Shown in pieces: positions 5,915 to 5,983 of a stretch of DNA of 5,983 nt; positions within the stretch are counted from its first letter, which is position 1, and the number at the start of each line of letters is the position of its first letter. The notes under the pieces are model-generated. The model was not told the DNA's origin. It did no database searches and saw nothing but the letters and a program-made list of their open reading frames with translations. This DNA is from Actinobacteria bacterium UBA4719. Its GTDB lineage: Bacteria > Actinomycetota > Actinomycetes > Actinomycetales > Dermatophilaceae. Location: positions 3,876-9,858 of the forward strand of contig DHJN01000197.1 of assembly GCA_002404345.1 (NCBI GenBank), read 5' to 3'. A program made the position numbers and the translations under genes.

Positions 5915-5966
5915 GACGGTGCAGGATGGAGATCTTGACCAGACGGTGCAGGATGGAGATCTTGAC
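5915..5966. repeat. 25-bp sequence duplicated at 27-bp spacing, each copy ending in TTGAC
   Basis: The segment starting GACGGTGCAGGATGG and ending AGATCTTGAC occurs at 5915-5939 and again, identical in all 25 bases, at 5942-5966. Two bases (CA) lie between the copies. CAGACG precedes both copies, but before the first an extra GACG is inserted. The second copy abuts ATCCTCCCGGCC, which resembles the end of an IS200/IS605-type element. Each copy therefore ends in a TTGAC that could act as an insertion target or TAM-like sequence. No gene overlaps the repeat within the window. Confidence 0.9.
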
Positions 5967-5983
5967 ATCCTCCCGGCCATGAA
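5967..5983. mobile_element. Possible terminus of an IS200/IS605-type element, cut by the window edge
   Basis: After TTGAC the window ends with ATCCTCCCGGCCATGAA. TTGACATCCTCCC followed by a GC-rich hairpin is a form I associate with ends of IS200/IS605 (IS1341-like, tnpB-bearing) elements. The 5' arm CCTCCCGGCC and a loop of about ATGAA are visible, and the 3' arm (GGCCGGGAGG) would lie past the edge. Orientation is open. It may be a left end reading rightward with TTGAC as target, or a right end of a minus-strand tnpB whose guide would be the duplicated sequence at 5942-5966. Only 17 bases are available, so this rests on resemblance. Confidence 0.45.

Overview
The window is high-GC bacterial DNA, most likely from an actinobacterium. 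Reasons: strong G/C bias at third codon positions, a GTG start on ppdK, two probable leaderless promoters (TAnnnT box 7-8 bases before an ATG with no Shine-Dalgarno), a soluble DesA-type acyl-ACP desaturase, and the GGKTSH form of the PPDK phosphohistidine motif. A Nocardioides-like relative is a guess from gene style only.

Layout. Bases 1-95 are non-coding and carry diverged copies of a repeat with core CCCTAGGTTTG. Bases 96-2792 (minus) encode pyruvate phosphate dikinase. Bases 2793-3021 hold the ppdK leader (Shine-Dalgarno and a strong hairpin) and then a 32-bp tandem array of the same repeat. The array runs into the stop codon of an M18 aminopeptidase gene (3022-4362, minus). Bases 4363-4441 are a compact divergent promoter region built on a 14-bp tandem repeat. 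Bases 4442-4804 (plus) encode a small DUF1304 membrane protein. Bases 4805-4905 contain a clustered palindromic operator-like site and a good ribosome binding site for an acyl-ACP desaturase (4906-5841, plus). The right end (5915-5983) has a 25-bp sequence duplicated at 27-bp spacing, ending in TTGAC, followed by what looks like the first bases of an IS200/IS605-type transposon end cut by the window edge.

The four proteins are housekeeping or metabolic: PEP/pyruvate interconversion, peptide turnover, an uncharacterised membrane protein, and fatty acid desaturation. Nothing suggests that they form one pathway. No defence system, CRISPR array, RNA gene or prophage gene is visible. The interest lies between the genes: (1) a 32-bp repeat family on both sides of ppdK, downstream of two genes and supplying one stop codon; (2) divergent leaderless promoters sharing a 14-bp direct repeat; (3) four evenly spaced TACG/CGTA half-sites before the desaturase; (4) a duplicated TTGAC-ended sequence abutting a possible transposon end.
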